DNA of 64,000 nt, taken from Neofusicoccum parvum (taxonomy: Eukaryota; Ascomycota; Dothideomycetes; Botryosphaeriales; Botryosphaeriaceae). The notes under the pieces were generated by a model. The model saw only the letters and a list, made by a program, of their open reading frames with translations. It did no database searches and was not told the origin of the DNA. Below are positions 10,656 through 22,023 of this stretch, one piece after another (within the stretch, counting starts at the first letter, position 1; each line of letters starts with the position of its first letter). Both the position numbers and the translations under genes were made by a program. Location: assembly GCA_020912385.1 (NCBI GenBank), contig CP087210.1, positions 2,170,001 through 2,234,000 on the forward strand, read 5' to 3'.

Positions 10656-12405
10656 CTACTCCCTCCTCTTCCCCACCGTCGGCAGCGCCAGCCAGCACCC
10701 GACCATGCCGACGAAAGACACGACGCACACGGGGTGCAGCACCCAGGTGCCGGCGACCTGGGCCAGCAGGCCGGTCAGGAACGGCATGACGGCGCCGCCG
10801 CTCGAGCCGGCCGAGGCGATGAAGCCGACGCAGGTGGTCTGGATGCGGCGGGGGAGCAGGCGCGAGAAGATGGTCTGGGCGCAGGGGTAGACGGGCCCGA
10901 GCAGGAGGCCGACGATGCAGACGAAGATGGTGTTGGAGATGAGGTTGGGGATCTGCCACACCAGGACGTCTGGTTTCGTGTTCTTTCGTGTTAGCGGGGT
11001 TGGAAAGAGAGAGAGAGAAGGAAGGGCTGCACTGTACCGAAAATGAGGACGCCGGTCGTGAGGACGTAGATGGCGCGGGTTTCTCCGAAGCGGTGGCAGA
11101 AGGGCGTGAGGGCGAAGCGGCCGATGGTTATGCCGCCCTGTGAGTCGTCAATGAGTGCATTTGGGAGGTTGGGAGGTGAAGAGGAGGGCGTGGAGACCCT
11201 GATGGAATATGAGGGGAGGGGGAAGTTGAAGAATCAGGGATGGGATAGCGCAGAGGAAGCGAAGGTGATGGGGAAACACATACAAAGAAACCAGCCGTCA
11301 CGTATCCGACCTGTCCAGGCTCGCCACCGCGGTAGTTGATCAAGAACGAGATGACCCAGCCCGCAATCGTCACTTCGGCGCCCTGATACATGAAGATGAA
11401 CAGCGCGCCGATAAGCGTCACCCTGTTCCTGACCGCCTGCTTCAGCAACTCCCTCTTCGACGACTGTCTCACCTCCACCCGCCCGCCGTCACCCTCCACC
11501 GCCGCTGCCGCCGCCGCCGCCGCACGCCTGCTCGCCGTCCTCTCCAACTCGGTCAGCAACGCCGCCGCCTCCCTCTCCTCCTTCTCCACGTTCCACCAGG
11601 CCCACGCCGTGAAGGCGACGCACGCCGCCCTGATGCCCAGCGTCACGAAGTAGAAGCGACTCCACACCACGCCGCCGCTCGCCAGGGCGGTCGCGGCCAC
11701 CGGGCCCACGGTGCCGCCGATACCGTAGCTGCCGTGGGCCATGCCCAGGATGACGGTGCTGCCGTGCAGGTTCGCGCAGAAGACGTTGTTCAGGGCCAGG
11801 TTGATGGCGCAGCCGAAGCCGAGCAGGAAGAAGGCGGCGACGACGGCGGCGAAGGGCGGGGTGCAGACGACGACGACGTAGCCGGCGGCCATGACGGCCT
11901 CGGACAGCATGAGGGCGCGGGCGCGGCCCAGGCGGGCGCGCAGGGCGTCGGTGAGCGGGGCGGCGGCGACGAAGCCGGCGGCGTTGGCGACGAAGATGAG
12001 CGAGACGACGGCGTAGCCGATCGAGTAGTGCGCCTCCATGTACGGGATCAGCGCGCCCGGCGCCGCGTCGTTGAGCCCGTTGCCGAAGTAGACGAGGCAG
12101 GCGCAGAGGACGCGCCACCGGTTCATGGGCGGCGACCAGAGCGTCTGGACGGCTGGCGTCGGCTCCTCCGTCGGCGATGGCGGCCGCGACGCGCCTTCGA
12201 GGTCGTTGGGCGTGGTGGGCGTGCGGGCGGCGTCGTGCTTGCTGGGGCCGGCGGGCCCCGCGACCCGCTCGCCGAAGATCAGGTCGTCGAGCTCGCGGTC
12301 GGACGGGCAGGTGCGGATGGAGGGCGGGTTTTGGCGGGTGAGGCCTGGGGCCGTGATGGGCTTGGAGTCTTCGATGTTGAAGAGACTGCCCAGCGCGTGC
12401 GCCAT
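10656..12405 (-). CDS. MFS transporter (Bsc6-like)
   Basis: Twelve-helix major facilitator protein of 511 residues. Exons on the minus strand: 12405-11284, 11137-11038 and 10969-10656, with GTATGT and GTACAG donors, CAG acceptors and phases 0 and 1; the joins restore TAGFF-GGITIGRF and GVLIF-DVLVWQ. The long N-terminal tail (about 95 residues) is polar. Helix 1 begins CACLVYFGNGLNDAAPG, helix 2 follows with DALRARLGRARAL, the MFS loop 2-3 signature. The central loop carries eight consecutive alanines from a GCC/GCG tract. The layout resembles the fungal group around yeast Bsc6 and bacterial FucP-like carriers, whose substrates are unknown. No secondary-metabolite or sugar cluster surrounds it, so the substrate cannot be inferred. 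It converges with the DUF1992 gene, 276 bp apart. Confidence 0.88.
11501..11524. repeat. GCC-triplet tract coding for eight Ala
   Basis: Nearly pure (GCC)n tract inside the MFS gene. On the minus strand it encodes a run of eight alanines in the cytoplasmic loop between helices 6 and 7. Confidence 0.8.
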
Positions 12406-13207
12406 GGCGGGCAGGCGGTCTTGAGGTCTGTCTCAGGGACGAGGAGCAGGACTTTGGAATATCAGGAAGTGTCGATGAAGGAGACGACACTGGGAGACAG
12501 GAGAGACTTCAGAGACGAGAGACGAGCGAGGAGAGAACCCAGACAGCAGTGGAACCAGTTAATTAGCCATGGGGATTAGCATTGTCTGCAGACGGTACGG
12601 CCGCTCGAGGGCGAATGCTGCAGAGGAAATAAATGGTGGCGGTGGGCGCGGGGTAGGCAGGCTGCTTAGAAAGCGGGCTGGATGGATGCGGAGACTCCAT
12701 GCCTACATGCCAGCGATGAATCACCGCTCGCCGATAGCGCGGCTGCAGAGGTCAGTCTGGAACCAGAGGTCAGTGCCGGGCCGTGTCACCGCCTGTCGGA
12801 GGGAAGACGCAGCCATATAGATATGAGCAGCGTCGGGCACGGGCGTGCAGCGGGCACGGCCAATGGACTCCACGGTGCATGCAAGATTGTGCGGCATCGA
12901 GGCAGACGGTGGGACGGGCCTGTCGGAATGGGACAGCCTGGGGAGTCGGCGCGCGAGTCGAGGGAGGGAGTGGGAAGGACTTCCGTTTCGGGCAGTGCTG
13001 CCAGCAGTGCTAAAGAAAGAGGCGGCGCGAGACGGCCCGCCGCACGCACGCCGCCCGCCGCCCGCCGATCCTTCGCGACCACCGCCTGCGACCCGAAAAA
13101 AAAAGTCTCCTCCACAGCCCGGCCGTCCGCCAACACACACCAGCCCTCGAGCCACCCCGCAATCCACTCCCCCGGACCAGTCCGCCTGCTCGCGCCCTCC
13201 ACCCGCC
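12406..13207. other. Divergent intergenic region
   Basis: About 800 bp between the MFS transporter and the eIF1A-like gene. It contains open frames that continue into the neighbours' shadows but nothing gene-like. Pyrimidine-rich, C-rich leader sequence precedes 13208. Confidence 0.5.
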
Positions 13208-13702
13208 ATGGGCCGCCCTCCCAAGCGCAACCTCCACGCCGTCGAGCAGGAGACGCTGACCCCGCCGGACGCCCTGCCGCCGGCCCACGCCATCGCGAAG
13301 GTGGCCAAGGCCGAGGGCAACAACCTGTACACCGTCGAGCTGCCGGGCGCCGCCGCCGCCGTGCTGTGCGAGCTGAACCCCAGGTTCCGCAGCACCATCT
13401 GGGTCAAGCGCGGCACCTACGTCGTCGTCGACACGCGCGCCATGGCCGAGCGCGAGAACAAGCTGGCCGGCGAGATCGTCAACGTCGTGCGCGACGAGAA
13501 GGCCTGGCGGAAGCAGCCGTACTGGTGAGCCCCCTCCCCCATGCCGCCGCTCCCGCCCGCCGCGCGCGCGAGAGGACTGACGTTTGCGCCATCGCACAGG
13601 CCCCCGCAGTTCAAAAAGGCCTCGGCCTACCCCGAGGACAGCGACGACGAGGAGTCGACCGTGGGCAAGATGCCGCCCTCGGACTCCGAGGACGAGTCGT
13701 GA
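13208..13702 (+). CDS. EIF1AD: eIF1A-like S1-domain protein (EIF1AD family)
   Basis: Small protein of 139 residues from two exons, 13208-13524 and 13600-13702 (phase 2; the split codon is the Trp before PPQFKK). It has an OB-fold of the eIF1A S1 type: HAIAKVAKAEGNNLYTVELP, a hydrophobic strand ending AVLCELNPRFRSTIWVKRG, then TYVVVD. The C-terminus is acidic (SDDEES, SDSEDES). EIF1AD proteins are nuclear eIF1A relatives distinct from the initiation factor itself, which is longer at the N-terminus and has a different tail. Recent work links EIF1AD to 40S ribosome maturation in animals; a similar role here is inference. It converges with ALG3, with only 61 bp between stop codons. Confidence 0.88.
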
Positions 13703-13763
13703 GGCGGCGGGGGGAAAGGAGACATGCTTTTGTGCGTCTGCTGGCGGTACACGATCTACATGT

Positions 13764-15409
13764 CTACTCGGCATGCGCATGCGCATGCGCATGCTGCTGC
13801 TCCCTGCCCTCGAAATCCCTCCGCGACCCCCACCACACGCCCGCCACCTGGACCGCCAGCGCGCCCACCACCACCGCCGAGCTGGCCGGCGTCGACGGGT
13901 ACACGTTCCATGCCCACTCCTGCGCCGCCCACACGCCGTACTGCAGCACCGGGTGGGCGCCGGCGCGCCAGGCCAGGAACGGCGTGGCCCACGCGATCCA
14001 CGCGTAGAACTGGTAGTGCAGCGAGCGCGCGCACAGCATGCCGACCGCCACGGCCGACAGCATGGCCGTCAGCACGAAGCGCGGGTTGATGCGCCGCCCG
14101 ATGTGGACCTGGTCGACGGGCTCGGCGAACACCATGCGCACGCAGTCGCCCAGCGGGCGCTGCGCCGGCTTGAGCCAGCGCGTCGCCGCGAACGCCGCCA
14201 GGAGGGCCACGTGCGCCGAGAGCAGTCCGATCGAGAAGGGCTTGGACAGGAACGTCGGCTCCGGCACGAAGCGCCAGTTGACCGTCCACCTGTAGAGGAA
14301 CACGCGCGTGAGCTCAAACGCCCGCGAGAAGTAGCCCCGGGCGTTGGCTTGGATGAAGGGGAATCCGAGGAGCATCTGCCCAGTTCGAGTATCAATGTCA
14401 GAAAGTTTCAACGCCGAGGAGCCCCGTGACGGATGGATGATGCCTACCTGCAGATACGCAATGATGCCTGCCTGAGTGAATGCCCTTTCCTTGCCGATGG
14501 CCTGCAGCAGGATCAGGCCGACCGCCGGCAGCGCGAGCAGGGCGCTCATCTTGACGCCTACGGCAAGGGAGTAGAAGATGGAGCCGGCCGTCCACATGCG
14601 CTTCTGGTAGGCATAGATGGCCAGGAAGAAGGCGCCCACGGCGAAGCAGTCGTTGAAGCAGCGCAGCACGAAGATGCTGTGCAGCCGCTTCGATAGGATC
14701 AACATGGGGAAAACGTACGGGGGGACCTGGGTGATTGGGTTAGTTTGGTGCCAGAATTGGGGGGGAGGGAAATTAAAGTAGATTTAGGAAAAGAATGAAA
14801 GGCCGCGTAGAAGATAGAAAAGACGGGTTTCCCGCAACGGTTGACCTCTCCCCGTTTGAGAGAAGAACGGCACCGCAAAGGACTTGGGGCGAGAGAAGCG
14901 CAGAACGAGCGGGTCGGACTCACCTTGGCCAGCCGGTAGCAGGCCATGACGATGGTCAGCACGGCAACGTACAGCCCGCCGAAGGCCATCTGCGCCAGGC
15001 GGATGTCGCGGCCCTCGTCGGTGAGGGCGTACAGCGCGCGGTAGACGTAGACGTGGGCGCCCGGGTAGACCAGCGGGCCGGTGCCGCCCCTGATCTTGGT
15101 GTAGTCGCGCTCGCCCGCGAGGTACTGCGACACCTGCTCCATGTAGGCCTGCCAGTCGATCTCCGTGTCTGCCGCGCCGGTCAGCACGCGTCTCGTGCGG
15201 CCGAGGTCCCATTGGGCCTTTGCCGTTCAGGCGGGAGGGCTGGGCTGCTGGGCTGCTTGGGATCTTGAGGCTGGGCTGGGGCACGCACAGGGGATCTTCC
15301 AGATGATGAGGCCGCACAGCGCGGCGTCGGCGACGAGCAGCAGCGGGCACAGCCATCGTGCGTACTTCGGGTTGGACGCGATGGAGACGCCTTGCTTGAT
15401 GAGATCCAT
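13764..15409 (-). CDS. ALG3: Dol-P-Man:Man5GlcNAc2-PP-Dol alpha-1,3-mannosyltransferase
   Basis: ER-membrane GT58 enzyme that adds the sixth mannose to the lipid-linked N-glycan precursor, the first step on the lumenal side. Four exons on the minus strand: 15409-15289, 15168-14924, 14726-14448 and 14375-13764, giving 418 residues, normal for the family. The first join recreates [13 protein letters not shown], and the next segment has [21 protein letters not shown], the ALG3 signature in the first lumenal loop. Later hallmarks are [14 protein letters not shown] and, near the C-terminus, the [12 protein letters not shown] segment. Many hydrophobic helices are present. The usual C-terminal end is replaced by (His-Ala)4-Glu, encoded by a GCATGC microsatellite. 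Its start is 15409; the GC-rich minus-strand leader lies upstream. Confidence 0.95.
13771..13794. repeat. (GCATGC)4 microsatellite at the ALG3 3' end
   Basis: Four perfect hexamer copies directly before the ALG3 stop codon. On the minus strand they encode His-Ala pairs. The unit is a palindrome, so the tract could fold on itself. Confidence 0.9.
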
Positions 15410-18053
15410 GGTGGGCAGGCGTGCGGTGGTGGAGGTTCACTGGCTGGCTCTCGGCTTCGCGGGTGAGATGGACACGTTTGATCGCGAGGTCACGTGCGCG
15501 ACCGGCTTTGGTGTGGGGGAGACAAGACACGTTTGCGGTTTCGGATCGGAGCATTTGAGGGAGCGATTGCGGGACATGGTGTTTTACTGCGGTGTTCTGA
15601 GCGGCTGGTTTGGGGAGTGGTGGTCTGGGTGCTGGGCAGTTGCGGGAAGAATGCTGCGCCAACAACGCCGCCTCGGCCTTGCAGCCTTGCAACGCCCGCT
15701 GTGTCCGGCTAGCTGCCTGCGTTCCTTTTGCAGGATAATAGGTTTGAAGCTTCTCCTTCATCCGACTGATCATGAGAGGCCATGTCAAGTGGTGTGATAT
15801 TCTTTAAAGACAGAAATCGTGCCTCTCAGAGGAGAGCCTTCACCTTACTCCAGTGCTTCCCCGAGAACTCCCGGCCAACAAAACGCTGCTGCAACGAACT
15901 GCGGACTACAAGACAAAACAAGGCTCATGAGGTTCCACGGTCACGAAGGCCAAGAAAGGCTCAGAAAGACGGTGCAAAACGGCGAAGAGACGCTCAAAGA
16001 TAGGTGCTGCAACAAATGCGACGACCAAAGAATAAACACTCGAAGCGTTGAGAAACCGACAAACCTAGAGCTCAAACCCCTTTACAGCCTTTCTTGCCTG
16101 GATGCCATCGACGCGATGCAGACGCAGCGGTGACCGCACGCACGCGGAGACGAGTTTCGAGAGCCCAGAAACACGGTTTCCCACGCCTCAGCGTCGGCCT
16201 GCGCCCATTAACACGCTTCCAACACCTGCAAGCCGGGTGCCAGCAAAGGTGGCCCAGCGCGGCGTGGTGCGGTTGTTGAGCATATAAACTTTCCCAGGCC
16301 GGCGGTTCGGCCGCGGCGCTTCTCAGTCGAGCCTGCATGAGCAGTCAATGCCTGCAAGCCTTCTCCCGACGACATGTCTGCAGCTGGCGCCGAGTCGACG
16401 TGCGTTGCCGATAGCCGCCCTCCTGCTCCGCGACCGGTCGGATCAATCTCGGCGGACGGGCGGAGGACCGGCCGAAAGCTCCCCCATGCTCGTCCTGTCT
16501 CGACCCGAGGAGGCTCGCTGCGGAGCCGTCTCGTTCGGCGGCTGGTGAGCGCGTCGCTGCTGCTGCGAGACAGACGCCTGCGGTGCAGCGACGCTATCTC
16601 GACGAGTCTTCGTGCCGCTGCGTGGAAGTGATGACTGAACGCTGCGCGCAAAGCCAGCGAGTCATTTCCCGAGCCAGTCGAGCGCTGCAGCGTTATCTTG
16701 CTTCCACCTTCCACACGCGCCGGGTCGTTGGTGGTGGATGGCTGTGTGGGTGGCTGGAAGCTCTGGAGCCAGTCGTCCAGGAAAGCCGGACCCCGGCGAT
16801 GCGTCGTGGAGAGGGAGGGTGAGCACGAGCAGAGGTGCCCGGCGGACTGGGTGGCCGGTCAGTTGTACAGTATGCCCACTCACCACGCCACTCCACGCCG
16901 CAGAGGATCGATGTGGGCTGTGTGGTGTGCCCTGTCCCCCTGTGCCGGCACCGGAGCAGCTGATGGCGACAGCAACGCATGCGAGCGTTGTACGTGCGTA
17001 CCACCACTTAGTCACGATAACCTGCTCGAGTCTCTTGGCCACTTCTGCCCAAGCACATGGGTTGAACGTCCACGTGCCTCGTCGCTGCGCGGCCAGGCCG
17101 ATCTTCACGGGCTTAGGGCGCGATCGAGCGCGCGATACGGCGCCTGTCCATGCTTGGAAGACTCTGGAGCGACGATGACGGATGGATGGGATGGACGCCA
17201 GGAGAGCGCTGGGAAAGCGATCCGGTTTGTGGAAAGTGGCAGAGACGAACGATGCCGGCTTTCGACGGCGGCGGACGGTTTGCCTGATGAAGGCACTCCG
17301 GTACTTCGCATCGGGACGTGGTCTCGTCTGTCTGATCAGCCACGTTAGCATGTTTTGTGTACGCTGTTAGTGCATTTGCTACACGACTCGGTGGCCCGGT
17401 GGCCATTCATTAGGGGACGCCCCGGGACTGAGACTCTTGCGTGCTTGGGGAGATGATGGCCTCGCTAAACGCTGGCGGACGGGCGGGTGGGCGGATGTGA
17501 TGGCGATTGGGGACAAGTATAGGCTATCATCAAGGGCTCGGTCCCTCTCCTCGACGTGATTATTGCGGAGAAGAGCCGTTTTGCGGGGGAAGAGGGACTC
17601 GAGGAATATGGGGAAAGCTCTTTAGGCTGCGCGATCTGAGCTCAAGCTCTCGAATCGGGGCGAGGGGGAGGGGGGAGCTTTGGTCGGGCCCAGGCCATTG
17701 AGAGTGGTTGGAGCGTTGGAGCGGGCGGCGTCGTTGCGCAATCCAGTGTTCATGATCCGAGGCATTGATATACATGTTTATGAAGTACAGGCGGCGGTGG
17801 AAAGTGGAAAAAAGGAATCCCTTCTATGAGCAAATACCACGAAGATGTTCGCTGGCTCTATGCGGTATTTTTTCGTACAGGTACATTTCCATCGCTCTAA
17901 ACCACCGAGGGTGTCCATTCCACCACGATGACTGCCATCCCCTGTTCTCATCTCAAAGCAACGACGAATGATGGACGCACGAGGCCCGATTTGCCAATCA
18001 GTAATATCCAACGTGAGCCCCCATTGCCATCGCCATCATCCCCTGAAAGACGT
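15410..18053. other. 2.6 kb region without a supported gene
   Basis: Lies between ALG3 (start) and ATP9 (stop). Short overlapping frames on both strands are GC-driven and show no family motif or consistent introns. No tRNA or 5S rRNA pattern was seen. The left part must include the ALG3 promoter and the right part the ATP9 3' UTR. Confidence 0.45.
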
Positions 18054-18582
18054 TTACACGAACTTGGCCATCATGGCAACCATCAGGTCGAAAAGACCGA
18101 TGGCCTCGACGAAGGCGAAACCAAGAATGGCGTAGGAGAAGAGCTGACCACGCATGCTGGGGTTGCGGCCGACAGCGAGGATGAGAGCACCGAAAACGAC
18201 ACCGATACCGATACCGGCACCACCGAGACCAATGGCGGCGTTACCCATGCCGAGGTTCTGGGAGACCTGGACGAGGGCGTTGGCCATCTCGGAGCTGTAG
18301 GGGCGGGCGGACTGCTTGTTGAACTGAGCAGCACGGAGGATGGCCGAGGGCTGCTGGCGCTTGACGGCCTGGAAGGGAGTGGCACGCTTGACAGCAGGGC
18401 TGGCAACTGTTCATGATGGAATTGACTCAGTATGGGATGGACAATTGATGGAAAACTTTTGCAACGCGAGGGTGAGGTCAGTCTGTACCGGTGAAGGCGC
18501 GCTGCTGGACGGGAGCGCGGAAGACGGGGCGGGCGGCCCTGGTGAGGGTGGCCATCTTGGGGGTGATGCGAGCAGCAGCCAT
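18054..18582 (-). CDS. ATP9: ATP synthase F0 subunit c (nuclear-encoded), mitochondrial
   Basis: Proteolipid of the F1F0 ATP synthase rotor ring in the inner membrane. Two exons on the minus strand, 18582-18489 and 18406-18054, intron phase 1, GTACAG donor and CAG acceptor. The precursor is 148 residues, as in Neurospora. The first 66 or so residues are an Arg/Gln/Ala-rich presequence with no acidic residues, ending just before RPYSSE, the known type of two-step cleavage site. The mature part has two helices: [19 protein letters not shown], the polar loop [11 protein letters not shown] and the second helix with the proton-carrying Glu132 in [11 protein letters not shown]. All key residues are intact. 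Pezizomycotina usually encode this subunit in the nucleus, so the position is normal. Confidence 0.97.
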
Positions 18583-21500
18583 TGTGATGGAGTTGATGGA
18601 ATTGAAGCTTTGGATGATGAATTGAAGCTTCGAATGGACGGGCGATGGAGAGTCGGAGAGAAGGAGAGGAAGAGTTTGTAGGCCGGACTGAAAAAAGCGA
18701 GGGAGAGCTTCGGCGCTGCGTGGTCCGTGGCCGCAAGCTCTGGCACATTGGGAAGGGCAGCGCCGGGCACACACAGCGCCGATCGAGCAAGCAAACGCCG
18801 GCGAATTCGCTCAGCGCGGCCCAATCGCGGCGCGCCAGGCGGCAGCAGGCCCACAGCGCTCGCGTAGCGCGCGGTATGCCTGCCGCCATGATGCTCACGG
18901 CGAGATAGCTGGCACGGCGCACAACGGACACATAAAGAGCGCGCCCGCCCACCACGAGCAGCGCTTTCGAACCTTTTGGCTCTCCGCGGCCTGGACGGGC
19001 GGCCGCCCGCCGGCACCCAGGCACCCAGGCATCCTCTGGTGTTGCGGCCTCGGCGGGCATCTCTGCGCTCTGGTGGACCCGAAATTTCTGGCAGGCGGTC
19101 ACGAAAAGTTGTTCCGCCTTGCCCGACGCGGCTAGCGCGGCCAGCCATCCATCGCAGAAGCAGCCCTATGCAGACGCCGCTTGGCGCATTCCCTGACGAC
19201 ATGCGCGCTGCGTCCTGCCGTGCGGCCATCGCGGCCGCGTCGCAGCGCAGCGCATCGCGGCGCGCGCAGTGTGGTGACCGTTGGGACGGCGGCTCTGCGC
19301 GCCTGGGCGCCCGGACAGTGAGGCTGTGGCGGTGGCGCCTGCGCAACCGGCGGGTCTCGTAGGGAGTTGTGCAACCCGGTTAGTTCCGACTCGGTGAGAT
19401 AAGACGCGGTCGCAACAACATCCGTGGACGCCGTCGTGTCTGAAGTTCGTCAGTGCGGGTCCATGCTCAGTCGTCTAGTCAGCGGGAGCCTGTCACTCGC
19501 TAGCCTCAGGGCAAATTGAGGACCCGGGTGGGTCAGACTGTGAGCCGGCTTCGGTCATGAGGCTGAAGCTGCGCTCAGCTTCCCGTCGACCGCGGCATCG
19601 GCGACGGCGCCCCGACGCCCGCCCGCATCTCCGGCGGCCGTGGCTCGCATCAGGGGGCCGGCTCGGGTTGGAAAGTGCAATTGACAAGCGCGCGGCGACG
19701 GGTGCGCGGTGACGTCGTCCACCGTGTCCTGGAGCAGCTGGGCTCGTCGTGGGCGAAGTCGAGAGAAGGCCGAATCGGACCGTCCCAAATCCGTTGCAGG
19801 GATGACGTCGCGCCGGCTGCGCGCACGGGCCGCAAACAACAAAATTCTTCGCGACGCCAGGCACAACCCGTCGATTAAGGCTGCACAACCCGTCCCGCTT
19901 TCTTCACCAGCGTCGCCATGCGGGCCTCCAGACTCCCACACTGACACGGACTCCGCGATCTCCAGATCTTCCCGCCACAGCCTCTGTCCGCGGGGGGAAA
20001 CGAACGCGCCTGGAGCCCGGCCGGGCCTCTCGTCGCTGGCCCTGTCCGCGCGGATCGCCATCGCCGGCTGCGATGAAGTCATTGTTATCAACTGTCTCAG
20101 CCAAAGCAAATTTAGCATCTCAGTTGTCCGCTGTTATCTCGTGGCCGCCTCTCCGCCTGTTGATTCGCCCGCCCGGCGGAAGCGACTCCAGCCAGCCGCT
20201 GTTGGCAGCTGCATGAAAAAGGAGGGCGGCAAACGACCCGTCTTATTTCTGTACCACTCCGGTATCGCTTCCGGCACACCTGCAAGCTTGTCTCTGTGCT
20301 TCGTTCTTTACTTTCTGGCCCAGAGCTTGGACCTGTGGCCAACAAATCGAACCCCCACGTGCGCCATCCCACGCCACCCGAGGGCCCAATGTCGCTTGCC
20401 GCCGGTGGCTGTGAAAGTTTCAAATCAGCTTCTTTTTTCTTATTCTCTCCGTCTTACACGTGTGAGACCTGTCACCCTGAAGTCCCAAAAGAGCAGGGAA
20501 TCAGCTCGCTTTCGGCTCCCCTCAGACCGCCAGCGGATGCTGCATTGTCCACTCTAAGCCTTCTCCTATGCCTTCGCCCGTCCATGGTTCCCTGGACTTT
20601 CGTACCCCTAGTCCAACATTTTCTATGCAGTGGACTGTACCTCCATTGTTCTACAATTTTATAACACGTACTCTCTGAATCAAATTCCACCCAGGTTTCT
20701 CAGTCCAGACACTGTTTCTTCCGTGTCCGTATCGTTCGTGGAACGTCAGTCGCCCTGCGCCATTTTGCAAACGCCGACCGGTCGAGAACCAACGGACCTC
20801 AAACGTGATGGAATTCAAAATGTGATAGCGTCGACATGACCATCGGGACGTGTTGAATCACATTCTGCTGCACACAGCCGCTTTCCCCAGTGCCACATGC
20901 GCTAATGCCCCAGCCTCCAACCATTGTTATCTCGGCTCAGACGCATTCTTGATGGAAATCTCAACAACAGATCCAAGCCTCTCGAGCGACGATCGATCTA
21001 CAACTGCACTAGCCGGACATCAGTTACCATCTGCTCTTGTTCAACTCCTTGACCCAACAATAAAACCACTCGTTCGCAGAGCAGCAATTTACTAACTCTC
21101 ATCACCAGCCGAAGAAATCTTTGATGCATTATCTCCGGTGCTCTCTACTCCCGTCTCTCCAACAGGCTCAGCCGAACCCCTTGTATTCCGGCCGACCGCA
21201 TACCAGAACCCGATACACGATACTCGCAATTCTCGACAAGTTGCAGCACAGCTCCGAGGCATTTGCTCCAAAACCCGGATACAGAACGGACACTGAAGAG
21301 CTGAAAGTGTGTTGGAACCACTACATCCAACCGACCTCATCGCCATCAAGGCCTCCATATTGTCAAATTGGCGCAATGGCTTTCAAGCCTAAGAGCAGGC
21401 AGTGATGCACAGCATTACAGATTACACATGACGATTTTGTGCAACTTGTTTACGTGATGGTCTTTGTCCTTTCCCATAACCCCGCGGCTCAACGTCTGCC

Positions 21501-22023
21501 TCGATAATCCACCGCACACGCCACACAGTTCGCGAGCACTGCGAAGGAGAAGACGAGGAAGGTCAAATGCTGCAGTCTGTACGAAAGAGGAGACAAGGAT
21601 TGGCCAGCGCCATGGCCTTAAAAGTACCTTAAAAGTCCTCGGGTTTTACAGCGCGCTTGGCTGGACAGGCAGCTGATGGCTGGGCGTCACTTGGGCTCTG
21701 TCTACTGACCAGTCGTGAACAACAACAGCACTAGTATGGAACAAAGTCAGGCAAAATGATTGTCATATTGCTGCTGCACTCCTACATATACTCCGACTCG
21801 AATACGTTACAGACTTTTCAAAACACACCTATCCATTTTCCATTTTCCTTCCGAAAGCCCAAAAATTCCACACACATACCTGACCAAAGAAATAAAGCCC
21901 GGAAGGATCGCCCAAACTACATCCCTCCATATACAAAGGGAGCTGCTGGTAAGTTTTAAAAAAAAAAATTACACCTGTTCCTTCACCCTTCCCAATTTTC
22001 TCTTTCCATCTTCACCCTCCTGC
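18583..22023. other. 3.4 kb region without a supported gene
   Basis: The left 400 bp must be the ATP9 promoter; the right end holds the 3' end of the GPI-protein gene. The middle (19-21.9 kb) changes from GC-rich to near-balanced composition after about 20.3 kb. Open frames up to about 280 codons exist but lack any recognisable domain. A short direct repeat, CCTTAAAAGT, occurs twice near 21617-21640. Confidence 0.45.
18821..18825 (+). promoter_or_regulatory. CCAAT box upstream of ATP9
   Basis: CCAAT in GGCCCAATCGCGG, about 240 bp upstream of the ATP9 start (the gene reads leftward; the box is on the plus strand). A Hap-complex site is plausible for this respiratory gene. Confidence 0.3.

Noticed and set aside
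12682..14007. 441-codon frame on plus strand
   Set aside because: Overlaps the eIF1A-like gene in another frame and ALG3 on the other strand; low-complexity Arg/Pro/His sequence.
19555..20557. 187-codon (-) and 282-codon (+) frames
   Set aside because: Overlapping frames with no recognisable sequence or splice pattern.
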